Below, piece by piece: positions 1 to 8,354 of a stretch of DNA of 64,000 bases. Every line of letters begins with the position of its first letter. Within the stretch, counting starts at the first letter, position 1. The DNA comes from Elioraea thermophila (ex Habib et al. 2022). Its GTDB lineage: Bacteria > Pseudomonadota > Alphaproteobacteria > Acetobacterales > Acetobacteraceae. Where the stretch lies: assembly GCF_003336755.1 (NCBI RefSeq), contig NZ_QMDI01000002.1, positions 868,001-932,000 on the forward strand. The letters run 5' to 3'. Below the pieces are notes generated by a model. That model made no database searches and was not told the DNA's origin. It was given only the letters and a program-made list of their open reading frames with translations. A program made the translations under genes and the position numbers.

Positions 1-635
1 TAGAGGAAGACGATCGAGAGGGCGTGGAACGGGTTGTAGAAGAGGTTGCCGTAGCGGATGGAGAACGCCGCGGTCCAGTCGAGGTGCGGGAAGATGCCGA
101 ACGGCACCGCCTCGCCCCAGGAGCCCATCATCACCGGGCGGATGAAGCCGAGCACGAGGTAGAGCCAGATCGCCGCGGCGAAGGCCCAGGCGACGTGCGT
201 GCCCATGCCCAGCGCGCGCGCCCGCCGATAGGTGCGCAACCACCACAGCAGGATGGAGGCGGTGAGGAAGAAGCCCGCCATCAGCCACCACCCGCCGTCC
301 TGCAGGGGTGGGATGCGCAGACCGTAGTGCGGCGGCGGCGGCTCCAGCGCGAGCCAGAAGAACTGGCGGACGAACTGGATCGGATCCCAGTTCACCGAGG
401 CCCACATGTTGAGCCCGATGATGACGATCGCGATCAGCCCGCACACGATCGAGAGCAGGCCCAGCCGGCCGAGATAGATCGGCCCCAGTTGCGCTTCGCC
501 GAAGCGGCCGAAGAGGTGGACGAAGGTGCCCTTGCCGAGGCGCGGTTCGTCGCCCGGCGGCAGCGGCACGCCCGGGTTCGGTGCAGGCCCGTGCACCTGC
601 ACCCGGGTGAAGATGTTCTGGTATTCGAGCGGCAT
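1..635 (-). CDS. pufM: Photosynthetic reaction centre M subunit (partial)
   Basis: This is the N-terminal 211 or so residues of the M subunit, the membrane protein that with L binds the bacteriochlorophyll special pair, bacteriopheophytins and quinones. It opens [14 protein letters not shown], matching the canonical M start ([13 protein letters not shown]). Hydrophobic helices and the conserved stretch [15 protein letters not shown] follow; its His is the special-pair ligand. The gene is cut by the left window edge, so the C-terminal helices and non-haem iron ligands are not visible, nor is any pufC beyond. It starts 20 bp after the pufL stop and is the last visible gene of the leftward superoperon. 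Its AGGAGG ribosome site lies 10 nt upstream, inside a palindrome. Identification is firm. Confidence 0.97.
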   Translation of the reverse strand, partial: MPLEYQNIFTRVQVHGPAPNPGVPLPPGDEPRLGKGTFVHLFGRFGEAQLGPIYLGRLGLLSIVCGLIAIVIIGLNMWASVNWDPIQFVRQFFWLALEPPPPHYGLRIPPLQDGGWWLMAGFFLTASILLWWLRTYRRARALGMGTHVAWAFAAAIWLYLVLGFIRPVMMGSWGEAVPFGIFPHLDWTAAFSIRYGNLFYNPFHALSIVFL

Positions 636-637
636 GT

Positions 638-649
638 GAGGAGCTCCTC
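638..649. promoter_or_regulatory. Palindrome covering the pufM ribosome binding site
   Basis: GAGGAGCTCCTC is a perfect 12-bp palindrome lying between the pufL stop and the pufM start. The AGGAGG Shine-Dalgarno of pufM (minus strand, 651-646) overlaps it. Folding would pair part of the Shine-Dalgarno with its own complement; whether that matters in vivo is inference. Confidence 0.5.
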
Positions 650-655
650 CTGCCT

Positions 656-1480
656 TCACTTCCAGATCGGAAGATTGAGCCACCAGCCCCACCACTCGGG
701 CCAACCACGAGTCCAGAACGGACCCGAGATGATGATGCAGACGGCACTCCAGAACCCGGCGGAAAGCGCGAGGAAGAGACCGAGGCGGTGGATCCCGAGC
801 GCGCCGATCGAATAGCCGATCAGGTCGCGGAAGAAGGTGTTCTCATGATCCGGGCTCTTCACCGGCTCGCCCTTCGGCGGGTTGAGCGCGGAGAGGATCA
901 GGCCGCCGTGCAGGCTGAGTGCCAGCGTGGTGGTGAAGAAGAAGGTGATCGCCAGCATGTGCGCCGGGTTGTAGTGGAAATGGAGGTACTGGTAGCCGAC
1001 GTTCGATACCCAATCGAGATGACTGAAGATGCCGTATGGGAAGCCGTGCCCCCACGCTCCCATCAGCAGCGGGCGGAACACCACCAGCGTGACGTAGGCG
1101 AACACCGCGACCGAATAGGCGATGGGGATGTGGTAGCCCATGCCGAGCTTGCGGCTGATCTCGACCTGCCGCAGCGCCCAGGAGACGAAGGCTCCGATCG
1201 CGCAGATGGTGATCAGCTGCCATAGCCCGCCTTCCTTCAGCGGCGCGAAACCGAGCCCGTACTTCAGGTCTGGGGGCGCGATGTTGATGGTCCAGACGTT
1301 GAACGTGCCCTGCAGCGCCGCACCGTACAGGATCAGCGCGGTCCCGAGCACGGTGAAGAACAGCGTGGTGACACCGAAGAACCCGACGTAGAACGGCCCC
1401 ACCCAGAAGTCGAACAGGTCGCCCCCGATCAGGGTTCCGCCGCGCACCCGGTACTTCTTCTCGAAACTCAGCATCGACAT
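656..1480 (-). CDS. pufL: Photosynthetic reaction centre L subunit
   Basis: A 274-residue L subunit that pairs with PufM to hold the reaction-centre cofactors in the inner membrane. The N-terminus [20 protein letters not shown] is the family signature. All cofactor histidines can be found: SHLDW (accessory bacteriochlorophyll), FHYNPAHM (special pair region), SLHGGL and GIHRLG (iron ligands). The protein is slightly shorter than the Rhodobacter L subunit (about 282) because the C-terminal tail after the WWLNLPIWK segment is short. Two in-frame ATGs (1480 and 1474) are possible starts; an AGAAGGG lies about 11 nt before the first. It follows pufA by 114 bp containing strong hairpins. Confidence 0.98.
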   Translation of the reverse strand: MSMLSFEKKYRVRGGTLIGGDLFDFWVGPFYVGFFGVTTLFFTVLGTALILYGAALQGTFNVWTINIAPPDLKYGLGFAPLKEGGLWQLITICAIGAFVSWALRQVEISRKLGMGYHIPIAYSVAVFAYVTLVVFRPLLMGAWGHGFPYGIFSHLDWVSNVGYQYLHFHYNPAHMLAITFFFTTTLALSLHGGLILSALNPPKGEPVKSPDHENTFFRDLIGYSIGALGIHRLGLFLALSAGFWSAVCIIISGPFWTRGWPEWWGWWLNLPIWK

Positions 1481-1509
1481 GACGCGTCACCCTTCTCTCG
1501 TGCTGACAC

Positions 1510-1573
1510 ACCCGCTTCCGGGCGGGTTGCCGGAGACGGACGCCGCCGTGCGGTGCGCAGAGCGGCGTCCGTC
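1510..1573 (-). promoter_or_regulatory. Intercistronic pufA-pufL hairpins
   Basis: The gap between pufA and pufL holds two inverted repeats. The larger pairs 1535-1546 with 1562-1573, a perfect 12-bp GC-rich stem with a 15-nt loop that can be lengthened past one bulge. The smaller pairs 1510-1515 with 1522-1527 (6 bp, 6-nt loop). In Rhodobacter, hairpins at this position are known to block 3'-5' decay and stabilise the pufBA segment, giving excess light-harvesting protein over reaction centre. No T-run follows, so a processing or stabilising role is more likely than termination. Confidence 0.75.
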
Positions 1574-1594
1574 ATCCGGCCTGCCCACGCGTCC

Positions 1595-1774
1595 CTAGCG
1601 GGACGGAAGCGCGGTGTTCTGCGCCGCCGCCACCGTCGGACGCGGGCCGTCCAGCCAGTTGAACCGGTCGGTGCTGAGCAGGATGAAGTGGATCAGCAGC
1701 GCCAGGACCAGCAGGAACGTGCCCAGTGCGACGAGCACGCGGCGCGGGTCGAAGATCAGCCAAATCCGCCACAT
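1595..1774 (-). CDS. pufA: Light-harvesting 1 alpha polypeptide
   Basis: A 59-residue single-span antenna polypeptide. It starts [18 protein letters not shown], a classic LH1 alpha N-terminus. One transmembrane helix follows, with the bacteriochlorophyll-ligating His in [16 protein letters not shown]. With PufB it forms the ring around the reaction centre. It lies 13 bp after the pufB stop and upstream of the pufA-pufL hairpins. The C-terminal tail is Ala/Pro-rich and poorly conserved, as is usual. The gene is short but the identification is secure from the N-terminal and His-region motifs. Confidence 0.96.
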   Translation of the reverse strand: MWRIWLIFDPRRVLVALGTFLLVLALLIHFILLSTDRFNWLDGPRPTVAAAQNTALPSR

Positions 1775-1787
1775 GTCGGGGCCCTCC

Positions 1788-2006
1788 TCAGGTCAGGTAG
1801 GTCGCGACGGTGGCGAGACCGTCGATCAACGACGCGTCGCGGTAGCCCCCGACGGGAGGCAACCACGGACGCCACGTCCAAGCCAGGATGTGGGCGATGA
1901 TGGCGACCGCCGTGAAGATGACGAAGGACGAGGAGAAGACGTTGTGGAACTCCTTCGCCTCATTCTCCGTCAGCCCCGACAGCGAGCCACCGGGTTGATC
2001 AGCCAT
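1788..2006 (-). CDS. pufB: Light-harvesting 1 beta polypeptide
   Basis: A 72-residue LH1 beta polypeptide: [17 protein letters not shown] at the N-terminal side, one transmembrane helix, and [13 protein letters not shown] containing the bacteriochlorophyll-binding His and the conserved WRPW. It is longer than typical beta chains (about 50 residues) by a C-terminal extension of some 18 residues after the WRPW motif. An excellent AGAGGTAA ribosome site sits 5 nt upstream of the ATG, consistent with the high expression needed for antenna. It is separated from bchZ by 156 bp without a recognisable pufQ. Confidence 0.97.
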   Translation of the reverse strand: MADQPGGSLSGLTENEAKEFHNVFSSSFVIFTAVAIIAHILAWTWRPWLPPVGGYRDASLIDGLATVATYLT

Positions 2007-2067
2007 AGCGTTACCTCTCGGCTGATGGCCTTGCGGCCGTTACCGCGCTACTCCCGCGCGGCAGGGA

Positions 2068-2095
2068 TCGGGCGGGGGTGATCCCGCCCGCCCGA
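2068..2095 (-). promoter_or_regulatory. Hairpin between bchZ and pufB
   Basis: TCGGGCGGG at 2068-2076 is perfectly complementary to CCCGCCCGA at 2087-2095 with a 10-nt loop. It lies between the bchZ stop and the pufB start where some purple bacteria carry pufQ. No T-run follows, so it may be an mRNA processing or attenuation site separating bch and puf segments rather than a full terminator. Confidence 0.5.
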
Positions 2096-2162
2096 CGGGT
2101 TAACCGGTCCGCAGTCGGTCTGTTCCGTCTCCGGACCGGAAGCTCGAGGCCTCGCGGCGCGC

Positions 2163-3608
2163 TCATGCCGGCACCCTCGCGGTCTGATCGGCGAGCACGC
2201 GCGCGACGTGATCGACCGTCACGCGCTCGGCGCCCGCTTCGCGCGCCGCCCGCTCCGCCGCGTCGCGCAGGCGCTTCGCGGCGGAGATGCGCACCAGGAA
2301 CGGTTCGGTCTCGAGATGACGATCGAGCAAGGCCCGCGCCTCCTCGTCCCAAGGCTCGGAGGCCTTGGCCGGTGTGGCTTCGATGCGGTCGAGATCGGTC
2401 CCCAAGGGCAGGATGTGGAACAGCGCATCGAACAGCGCGTTGCAGAACTCCTGCACCAGGTAGGTGGCACCGGCGTAGCCCATGAACGGCGTGCCGGTGG
2501 CGCGGCGCACGATCGCGCCGGGAAAGGAGGCGGGGATGAAGATCGCGCGCGACTTCGCCTCCGCCGCGTACATGCGCTCGTTGTAGGAGCCGAACAGCAC
2601 GAGCGCGGGCTTCTCGCGGATGGCCCGCCGCACCGCCTCGTTGTCCGGCTTCTGCCCCGGCTTGCGCGCGAAGGCGAAGGCCTGCGGGATGCCGAGCTCC
2701 TCGGTGAAGAAGCGCGTCAGCCCGCGCACGTAGGTGTCGGTCGCCACCACGCCGTAGGGGGCGGAGGCGAAGAAGTCCTGGGTGACGCTGCGCCAGAGAT
2801 CCCACAGCGGCTTCAGCGTGGTGTGCTTCTCGCGCTCGATGAACGGCTCCGGGTCGAGCCCCGTGAGCTCGCCGAGGGTGCGCAGGAAGTTGGTGGTGGC
2901 GAAGAGGCCGATCGGCGCCTGCAGGTAGGGCCGATCCAGCGCCTCGCACAGCTTGCGGCCGAACTCGCGATAGAGGCAGATGTTGACGTCGGCCTCGGCG
3001 AGCTTGGGGATGTCGTCGATGTGCGCGCCGAGAGGGAACGTCATGTTCACCTCGCAGCCGATGCCCTCGACGAGACGGCGGATCTCGGCGAGATCGGAGG
3101 GCATGTTGAAGGTGCCGTAGATCGGCCCGATGATGTTGACCTTCGGCTTGGCTCCTTCGGCCCGGGCGCGCTTGATGCGGGTCTTCTTCGCGCCGAACTC
3201 CGTCCACAGCCAGTAGATGGCGCGATCCGCCGCCTGCCACTGGTCCTCGTCGATCGTGCGCGGAATGAACCGCCGAAGGTTCGACCCTTCGGGCACCACG
3301 CCGCCGCCGATCATCTCCGCGATCGAGCCGGTGACGACGACGGAAGGAAGGTCCTGATCGCCCACCGTGTCGGCACGGGCGAGCTGCTGCTCGGTGCCGG
3401 TCTGCGACAGCGCATCCTCGTCGAGCCCGGTGACGACGACGGGAAGCTCGTGCGGGGGAAGCGCGTCGGTGTAGTGCAGCACCGCGGTGACGGGCAGGTT
3501 CTCGCAGCCCACCGGCCCGTCGATGACGACGCGCAGGCCGCGCACCGCGGTGAAGGCGTACACGCAGCCCCAGTAGCCGCCGGCGCGATCGTGATCGAGC
3601 ACCAGCAT
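2163..3608 (-). CDS. bchZ: Chlorophyllide a reductase subunit Z
   Basis: The 481-residue BchZ subunit of chlorophyllide a oxidoreductase. This nitrogenase-like enzyme reduces ring B of chlorin to bacteriochlorin, committing the pathway to bacteriochlorophyll a. The N-terminus [19 protein letters not shown] and [10 protein letters not shown] are characteristic; the latter Cys is the BchZ ligand to the shared [4Fe-4S] cluster. The C-terminal third, with a short helical basic domain ending in DQTARVPA, resembles the protochlorophyllide-reductase-related tail. The ATG lies 4 nt after the bchY stop; the reading frame stays open far upstream but that part is antisense to no homologue and overlaps bchY. 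Confidence 0.96.
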   Translation of the reverse strand: MLVLDHDRAGGYWGCVYAFTAVRGLRVVIDGPVGCENLPVTAVLHYTDALPPHELPVVVTGLDEDALSQTGTEQQLARADTVGDQDLPSVVVTGSIAEMIGGGVVPEGSNLRRFIPRTIDEDQWQAADRAIYWLWTEFGAKKTRIKRARAEGAKPKVNIIGPIYGTFNMPSDLAEIRRLVEGIGCEVNMTFPLGAHIDDIPKLAEADVNICLYREFGRKLCEALDRPYLQAPIGLFATTNFLRTLGELTGLDPEPFIEREKHTTLKPLWDLWRSVTQDFFASAPYGVVATDTYVRGLTRFFTEELGIPQAFAFARKPGQKPDNEAVRRAIREKPALVLFGSYNERMYAAEAKSRAIFIPASFPGAIVRRATGTPFMGYAGATYLVQEFCNALFDALFHILPLGTDLDRIEATPAKASEPWDEEARALLDRHLETEPFLVRISAAKRLRDAAERAAREAGAERVTVDHVARVLADQTARVPA

Positions 3609-3612
3609 CGGC

Positions 3613-5148
3613 TCAGCTCCCCACCGCCTCGAGGGCCTTCGCACGGGCGGCGCGCGCGCGCGCCATCCGCTCCCGGAAGCCCGGCGGTTCGCGCGGGATG
3701 TCGCGGAAGCCGTAGCCGGCGGTCTGCCCCGAACCGACGCCGTCGAAGAACGACACCATGCGGCGGAACCGGTCCGCCTGGCGAACCTGGGCGGCGACGA
3801 TGCCGGCGAGCGAGCCCGCTCCCGCCGGGCCGAACAGCGGCCGGGCGGAGACCATGTTGGTGAAGTAGAGGGCGGGGATGGCGGCTTCCTTCGCCTTCTG
3901 CACAAGCGGCGTGGTGCCGACGGCGAGATCGGGGCGCACCTCCAACATCGCCGCGATGTCCTGTTCGAGCGAGGCGCGGAACTGCACGTGGCAGCCGTGC
4001 GCGGCGAGCCACTCGCGATCGGGCTCTGACCATTCCGTGCGCGGCACGGCGGTACCGACATACGGCACGCGCGCCCCGGCCTCGATGAGGAGCCGCGCGA
4101 CCAGCAGCTCGGAGCCCTCGTAGCCGGAGACCGTGACGGTGCCGCGGATCGGGTTGGCGGCGAGCGCGCCTTCGATGGCGGGCAGCGCCTTCGCCTTGGC
4201 GCGATCGATCGCCTCCGCCCCCACGTTCGCCGCCCGCCCCACCGCCTCCAGCCAGGCGGCGGTGCCCTCGCGCCCGACCGGACCGGAGCCCACGACGGGG
4301 CGACCGGCAGTGCGGAACTCGCGCACGGCGGAAACGTAGAAGGGATGCAGGGCGGCAGCGACGACGCAGTCGAGTGCGCCGTAGAGATCGCGCCACTCGC
4401 GCGCCGGCGTCGGTGGAGCGACGCCGAGCCCCAGGGGCGCGAGGAGCGCGCCGATGCCGACCGGATCGGCGGGGAAGAGCTCACCGATCAGCGCCACCGT
4501 CGGTTCGCCCTCGACCAAATCACGGGGTCGCGCCACCGGCCCCGCCTCGGCCTCGGCGCGGGCATAGGCGAGCATCGCTCCTGCCAGCACATCCTTCGCC
4601 TCGGCATGCGTCGGCACGCCGAACCCCGGCACGTCGATGCCGACGATGCGCACGCCGTTGATCTGTTTCGGCAACAGATCGAGCGGCACGCCCGAGGCGG
4701 TCGGCACGCAGAGATTGGTCACCACGATCGCGTCGTACTGGGCGGGATCGGCCATCCTGTGGACGGCCTCGCGGATGTCCTCGAACAGTTTGCCGGTGAC
4801 GAGCGTTTCGGAGTTGAACGGGACGTAGCCCACGGTGCGGCGCGCCCCGTAGAAGTGGCTGGTGAAGGTGAGGCCGTAGACGCAGCAGGCGGAGCCGGAG
4901 AGGATGGTCGCCACCCGACGCATGCGCAGGCCCACGCGCAGCGAGCCGAAGGCCGGGCACATCGACTGCGGCTGGTCGTGCGGGCCGCGGGGATAGAGTT
5001 CGGCGAGACGGTCAAGGGCTTCGCCCTTGCCGGCGGCGCGGGCGGCGCGCTCCATCGTCTCGCGCCCGCCGTGGCAACCCCCACCGGTGGCGAGCGCCGC
5101 CACCTCGGGCGGGGTGGAGGGCGGGATGGGGGAGGTGCCCTGCTCCAT
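3613..5148 (-). CDS. bchY: Chlorophyllide a reductase subunit Y
   Basis: A 511-residue BchY, the partner of BchZ in the catalytic component of chlorophyllide a reductase. Three Cys regions expected to ligate the NB-type [4Fe-4S] cluster are visible: [19 protein letters not shown] and [10 protein letters not shown]. The C-terminal half carries the GYEGSELL and [14 protein letters not shown] motifs typical of the family. The ATG overlaps the bchX stop by one base (TGATG), indicating translational coupling, and an N-terminal [12 protein letters not shown] region precedes the Fe-S domain. Good family length. Confidence 0.96.
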   Translation of the reverse strand: MEQGTSPIPPSTPPEVAALATGGGCHGGRETMERAARAAGKGEALDRLAELYPRGPHDQPQSMCPAFGSLRVGLRMRRVATILSGSACCVYGLTFTSHFYGARRTVGYVPFNSETLVTGKLFEDIREAVHRMADPAQYDAIVVTNLCVPTASGVPLDLLPKQINGVRIVGIDVPGFGVPTHAEAKDVLAGAMLAYARAEAEAGPVARPRDLVEGEPTVALIGELFPADPVGIGALLAPLGLGVAPPTPAREWRDLYGALDCVVAAALHPFYVSAVREFRTAGRPVVGSGPVGREGTAAWLEAVGRAANVGAEAIDRAKAKALPAIEGALAANPIRGTVTVSGYEGSELLVARLLIEAGARVPYVGTAVPRTEWSEPDREWLAAHGCHVQFRASLEQDIAAMLEVRPDLAVGTTPLVQKAKEAAIPALYFTNMVSARPLFGPAGAGSLAGIVAAQVRQADRFRRMVSFFDGVGSGQTAGYGFRDIPREPPGFRERMARARAARAKALEAVGS

Positions 5149-6164
5149 CACACGCCCTCGTAGATCACTTCGAGCGACGGCCTGACGATCTTTTCGGCCG
5201 CGCACATGTCGGCCTCGGTCGCCGGCTCGAGCACGACGTCGCGCCCGACCGTCTCGCCCTTGAACAGACCGAGCAGTTCGTCCTGGCTCAGCGGCTTCGG
5301 CCTCAGCGGCGGGGCTTCGATCACCGCGCGGGCGAGGCTCTCGAACAGCGGGCCCCAGCGCCCGCCTGGCTTGCCGATGATCTCGTAGGCGGCGGATTTG
5401 CGCCGAATGTCCTCGTCGGCCGGAATGGAGGCGAGCACGGGGATCTCGGCCTTGGCGGCGAAGGCCTGCGCCTCGCCGGTGCCGTCGTCCTTGTTCACCA
5501 CCATGCCGGCGACGCCGACATGGCCGCCCAGGCGGCGGAAATATTCCACCGCGGAACAGACGTTGTTGGCGACGTAGAGCGACTGCAGGTCGTTCGAGCC
5601 GACGACGATCACCTTCTGGCACATGTCGCGCGCGATCGGCAGGCCGAAGCCGCCGCACACCACGTCGCCCAGGAAGTCGAGCAGGACGAAGTCGAAGTCC
5701 CACTCGTGGAAGCCGAGTTTCTCAAGGAGTTCGAAGCCGTGGATGATGCCCCGCCCACCGCAGCCGCGCCCGACCTCGGGGCCGCCCAATTCCATCGCGA
5801 ACACGCCGTCGCGCTTGAAGCAGACGTCGCCGATCTTCACCTCCTCGCCGGCCGCCTTCTTGCGCGAGGAGGTCTCGATGATGGTCGGGCAGGAGCGGCC
5901 GCCGAACAACAGCGAGGTGGTGTCCGATTTCGGGTCGCAGCCGATGAGCAGGACCTTCTTGCCCTGCTGCGCCATCATGTAGCTGAGGTTGGCGAGGGTG
6001 AACGACTTGCCGATGCCGCCCTTGCCGTAGATGGCGACGATCTGCGTCGCCTTGGTCGGCGTGCTCGTCTCGGGAGCGGGTTGTTCCGCCGCCGCTTCGG
6101 CGCGCAGCGCCTCCTTCCGGCGTTCGAGCGGATCGCGCGGCTCGGGGCGGACGACGACGGTCAT
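5148..6164 (-). CDS. bchX: Chlorophyllide a reductase iron protein
   Basis: A 338-residue NifH/BchL-like ATPase that passes electrons from its [4Fe-4S] cluster to BchY-BchZ. The P-loop reads YGKGGIGKSFT. The two cluster cysteines lie in GRGCGGRGII and GDVVCGGFG, and the switch region DPKSDTTSLLFGG is intact. A 40-residue N-terminal extension rich in Glu/Ala precedes the P-loop, as in other BchX proteins. The ATG overlaps the bchC stop by four bases (ATGA). The last codon overlaps bchY by one base. Confidence 0.97.
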   Translation of the reverse strand: MTVVVRPEPRDPLERRKEALRAEAAAEQPAPETSTPTKATQIVAIYGKGGIGKSFTLANLSYMMAQQGKKVLLIGCDPKSDTTSLLFGGRSCPTIIETSSRKKAAGEEVKIGDVCFKRDGVFAMELGGPEVGRGCGGRGIIHGFELLEKLGFHEWDFDFVLLDFLGDVVCGGFGLPIARDMCQKVIVVGSNDLQSLYVANNVCSAVEYFRRLGGHVGVAGMVVNKDDGTGEAQAFAAKAEIPVLASIPADEDIRRKSAAYEIIGKPGGRWGPLFESLARAVIEAPPLRPKPLSQDELLGLFKGETVGRDVVLEPATEADMCAAEKIVRPSLEVIYEGV

Positions 6165-7096
6165 GACACTCCCCTCCAGTCGAGCACCATCTTGAGGCAG
6201 GCCGGGTCGGTGAAGGCCGTCTCGTAGGCCTCCGCCGCGCGGTCGGCCGTGGCGTGGTGCGTGATCAGCCCCGCGAGCGAGAGACGCCCCGAGCCGACGA
6301 GTTGCGAAACGGCAACGAGATCCGCGGGCTTCCATTCCGCCGCGATGCGGATCCTCGCCTCGCGCATGAAGGCCGGAGGAAAGGTGAAGGCGAGGCGATC
6401 GGCATAGAAGCCGGCGAGCACGATCTCGCCCTGCGGAGCGAGGCGCGCAATCAGCGTATCGAGGATGGTGGAGTCGCCGGAGACGTCGCAGATCGCGCGA
6501 TAGGGCCCGCCGCGATCCTCGTCGGGATGAACCACCGTGTAGCCCATCGCGCCATCGCGCCGGGCAGGGTTGGTCTCCCATACCGTGGGGGCCGCGCCGT
6601 GGGCGACGCCGAGCCGGGCCAACAGGCGCCCGAGCACGCCGTGGCCGACGATCAGCTCGGGCTGCCAAGCGGGGTCGGGGTAGGCATGCCGCGCGGTGGC
6701 GGCGAGTGCCAGCAGCACGCCCTCCTCGCCCAAGGCAGGGTCGATGGGCAGGACGCGCGCCCCGCGGGCGACGATGCGCCGTGCGGCACCGCCGAACAGG
6801 CCGCGCGCGCCGACGAATCCGTTCGAGCCGGGCACGAACACCGTCTCGCCGACCCGCCGCCCCGAACCGGGGCCGGCGGCAACGACAGTGCCGACCGACT
6901 CGTAGCCGGGAACGAGCGGGTAGCCGAGCCCGGGGAAGGGCGGCATCCGCCCCGACCACAGCAGGCGTTCCGTGCCGGTGGAGATGCCGGAGAAGGCGAC
7001 GTCGACCACCACGTCGGCCTCGCCCGGTTCGGCGAGGTCGAGCCGTGCGAGACTGAGGCGCATCGGCTCTTCGAGCAGGACGGCGACGGTGTCCAT
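6161..7096 (-). CDS. bchC: Bacteriochlorophyllide a dehydrogenase (3-hydroxyethyl oxidation)
   Basis: A 311-residue zinc-type medium-chain dehydrogenase that oxidises the C3 hydroxyethyl group of 3-hydroxyethyl bacteriochlorophyllide a to acetyl. Visible features are FSGISTGTERLLWSGRMP near residue 35, PGYESVGTVV, FVPGSNGFVGARGLFGGAA, and a Rossmann region LIVGHGVLGRLLARLG. The context with crtF upstream and bchX downstream is the conserved purple-bacterial order. A promoter with two PpsR-type palindromes lies in the 58-bp gap upstream. The start ATG gives MDTVAVLLEEP, matching family length. Confidence 0.95.
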   Translation of the reverse strand: MDTVAVLLEEPMRLSLARLDLAEPGEADVVVDVAFSGISTGTERLLWSGRMPPFPGLGYPLVPGYESVGTVVAAGPGSGRRVGETVFVPGSNGFVGARGLFGGAARRIVARGARVLPIDPALGEEGVLLALAATARHAYPDPAWQPELIVGHGVLGRLLARLGVAHGAAPTVWETNPARRDGAMGYTVVHPDEDRGGPYRAICDVSGDSTILDTLIARLAPQGEIVLAGFYADRLAFTFPPAFMREARIRIAAEWKPADLVAVSQLVGSGRLSLAGLITHHATADRAAEAYETAFTDPACLKMVLDWRGVS

Positions 7097-7126
7097 CCGG
7101 GGCTCCGGTTCCCTCCCTGGGACGAG

Positions 7127-7170
7127 TGTCAGTCTAACTTGACGCTCGATAAGGTCAAGCATGATTGACA
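7127..7170 (-). promoter_or_regulatory. bchC promoter with two PpsR/CrtJ-like sites
   Basis: On the minus strand TTGACC (7158-7153) and TAGACT (7136-7131) form a sigma-70-like promoter with a 16-bp spacer. Two copies of the PpsR pattern TGTC-N10-GACA, each with one mismatch at an end base, cover it: 7153-7170 over the -35 and 7127-7144 over the -10, 8 bp apart. PpsR/CrtJ is the aerobic repressor of bch/crt/puf genes in purple bacteria, and spaced palindromes at bchC are the textbook target. The distal site extends into the 3' end of crtF. Confidence 0.8.
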
Positions 7171-8354
7171 CTCGCGGAACCGTGAGCATCGGTTTGCCCA
7201 GCCCGCGCCTCCAGCACGCGCACGAGCAGGGGGATGCGGGTCGGGCGCTCGTGCACCGCCGCGAACCCCGCCTCGGCCAGCATGCGGCGGTAGGTGTCGG
7301 CTGTGCGCGGCCGCCCCCGCCCCATCGCCCAGAGATAGAGGCCGAAATAGGCGTCCCCGACCGGTTCGGCGCCCTTCGTGCCGGCGAGCGGTTCGGCAAG
7401 GAGCAAGGTCCCGCCCGGCGGCAGGGCGCGGCGGACGGCGCGGAACAGGGCGGAGACGGTGGCGTCGTCGTGGTCGTGCGCGATCCGCACCAGGGTGATG
7501 GCGTCGAAGCCGCGGGGGATCGGGTCGCGGCGGAAGTCGCCGGCGAACACTTCGGCGCGCACGCCGCACGCGGCGAGCCGTGCCCGCGCCCGCTCCGCCA
7601 CCGCCGGCAGATCGAACAGGGCGAGCGAAAGCCCCGGGTGGCGGGCGGCGACCGCGGCGAGGAACGCCCCCTCGCCGCCGCCGACATCGAGCAAGGACCG
7701 AAAGCGGTCGAGCCGGCCGGCGGCGAGGATCTCGGCCGCCACCATCGGTTGCGAGGCGGCCATCAGGGCGGAGTAGTCGGCCACCCGGTCGGCGGCGAGC
7801 GATGCGGCGTCCTCCGCCCCGGCATAGGGCCAGTACTCGGCGAGCGCCGTGGCCCGCTCGCCGCGCAGGAGTGCCACCGGGTCGGCGAGGTCGCGATAGA
7901 GCGCGGCGTGGTGGGCGACCATCGCCGCCACCCCCTCGTCGGCGGCAACGACGACTCCGAGGGCGCCGAGGCCGTAGCGGCCGCCGGAGCGGCGATCGAG
8001 CAGCCGCAGCGCGACCGCGGCGTCGAGCAGGCGCGCCGCCCCCTCGGCCGGTAGCCCCGTCAGCGCCGCGACCTCCTCGGCCGTGCGCGGCGCCTCGCGC
8101 ACGCGGCGAAAGAGGTCGAGCCGCACGCAGGCGGCGAGCACCTGCGAGTAGACGAAGCCGGCGCAGAGGTCGAACAGGGCGCGGGTTTCGGCCCGCGCGA
8201 TGCCGCGCGTGAGGGGAAAGGCGGCGGCGAGGCGGCGGAAGCGGGCCGAGGCGAGCAGGCGGTCGCGCCAATCGAGAAGCCGGTCGCGCAACCGGCCGCC
8301 GAAGCCGCCGCGCGGCACGGCGGGAGGGGAGGGTGCGGCGGCGGCGAGGCTCAC
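7155..8354 (-). CDS. crtF: Demethylspheroidene/spirilloxanthin O-methyltransferase
   Basis: A 399-residue SAM-dependent methyltransferase that methylates the tertiary hydroxyl introduced by CrtC in acyclic carotenoids. The N-terminal half is a helical dimerisation/winged-helix region (RETRALFDLCAGFVYSQV-like). The C-terminal half has the SAM motif LLDVGGGEGAFLAAVA and the HDHDD active-site region. The start is a GTG overlapping the crtE stop by four bases (GTGA), so the two are translationally coupled. The 3' end reaches into the bchC operator. Family and context agree. Confidence 0.93.
   Translation of the reverse strand: MSLAAAAPSPPAVPRGGFGGRLRDRLLDWRDRLLASARFRRLAAAFPLTRGIARAETRALFDLCAGFVYSQVLAACVRLDLFRRVREAPRTAEEVAALTGLPAEGAARLLDAAVALRLLDRRSGGRYGLGALGVVVAADEGVAAMVAHHAALYRDLADPVALLRGERATALAEYWPYAGAEDAASLAADRVADYSALMAASQPMVAAEILAAGRLDRFRSLLDVGGGEGAFLAAVAARHPGLSLALFDLPAVAERARARLAACGVRAEVFAGDFRRDPIPRGFDAITLVRIAHDHDDATVSALFRAVRRALPPGGTLLLAEPLAGTKGAEPVGDAYFGLYLWAMGRGRPRTADTYRRMLAEAGFAAVHERPTRIPLLVRVLEARAGQTDAHGSASVNHA

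Noticed and set aside
2208-3863. Plus-strand open frame across bchZ
   Set aside because: Antisense shadow of bchZ without domain similarity.
3609-4484. Upstream extension of the bchZ frame
   Set aside because: Overlaps bchY completely and has no similarity to BchZ; the ATG at 3608 gives the family N-terminus.
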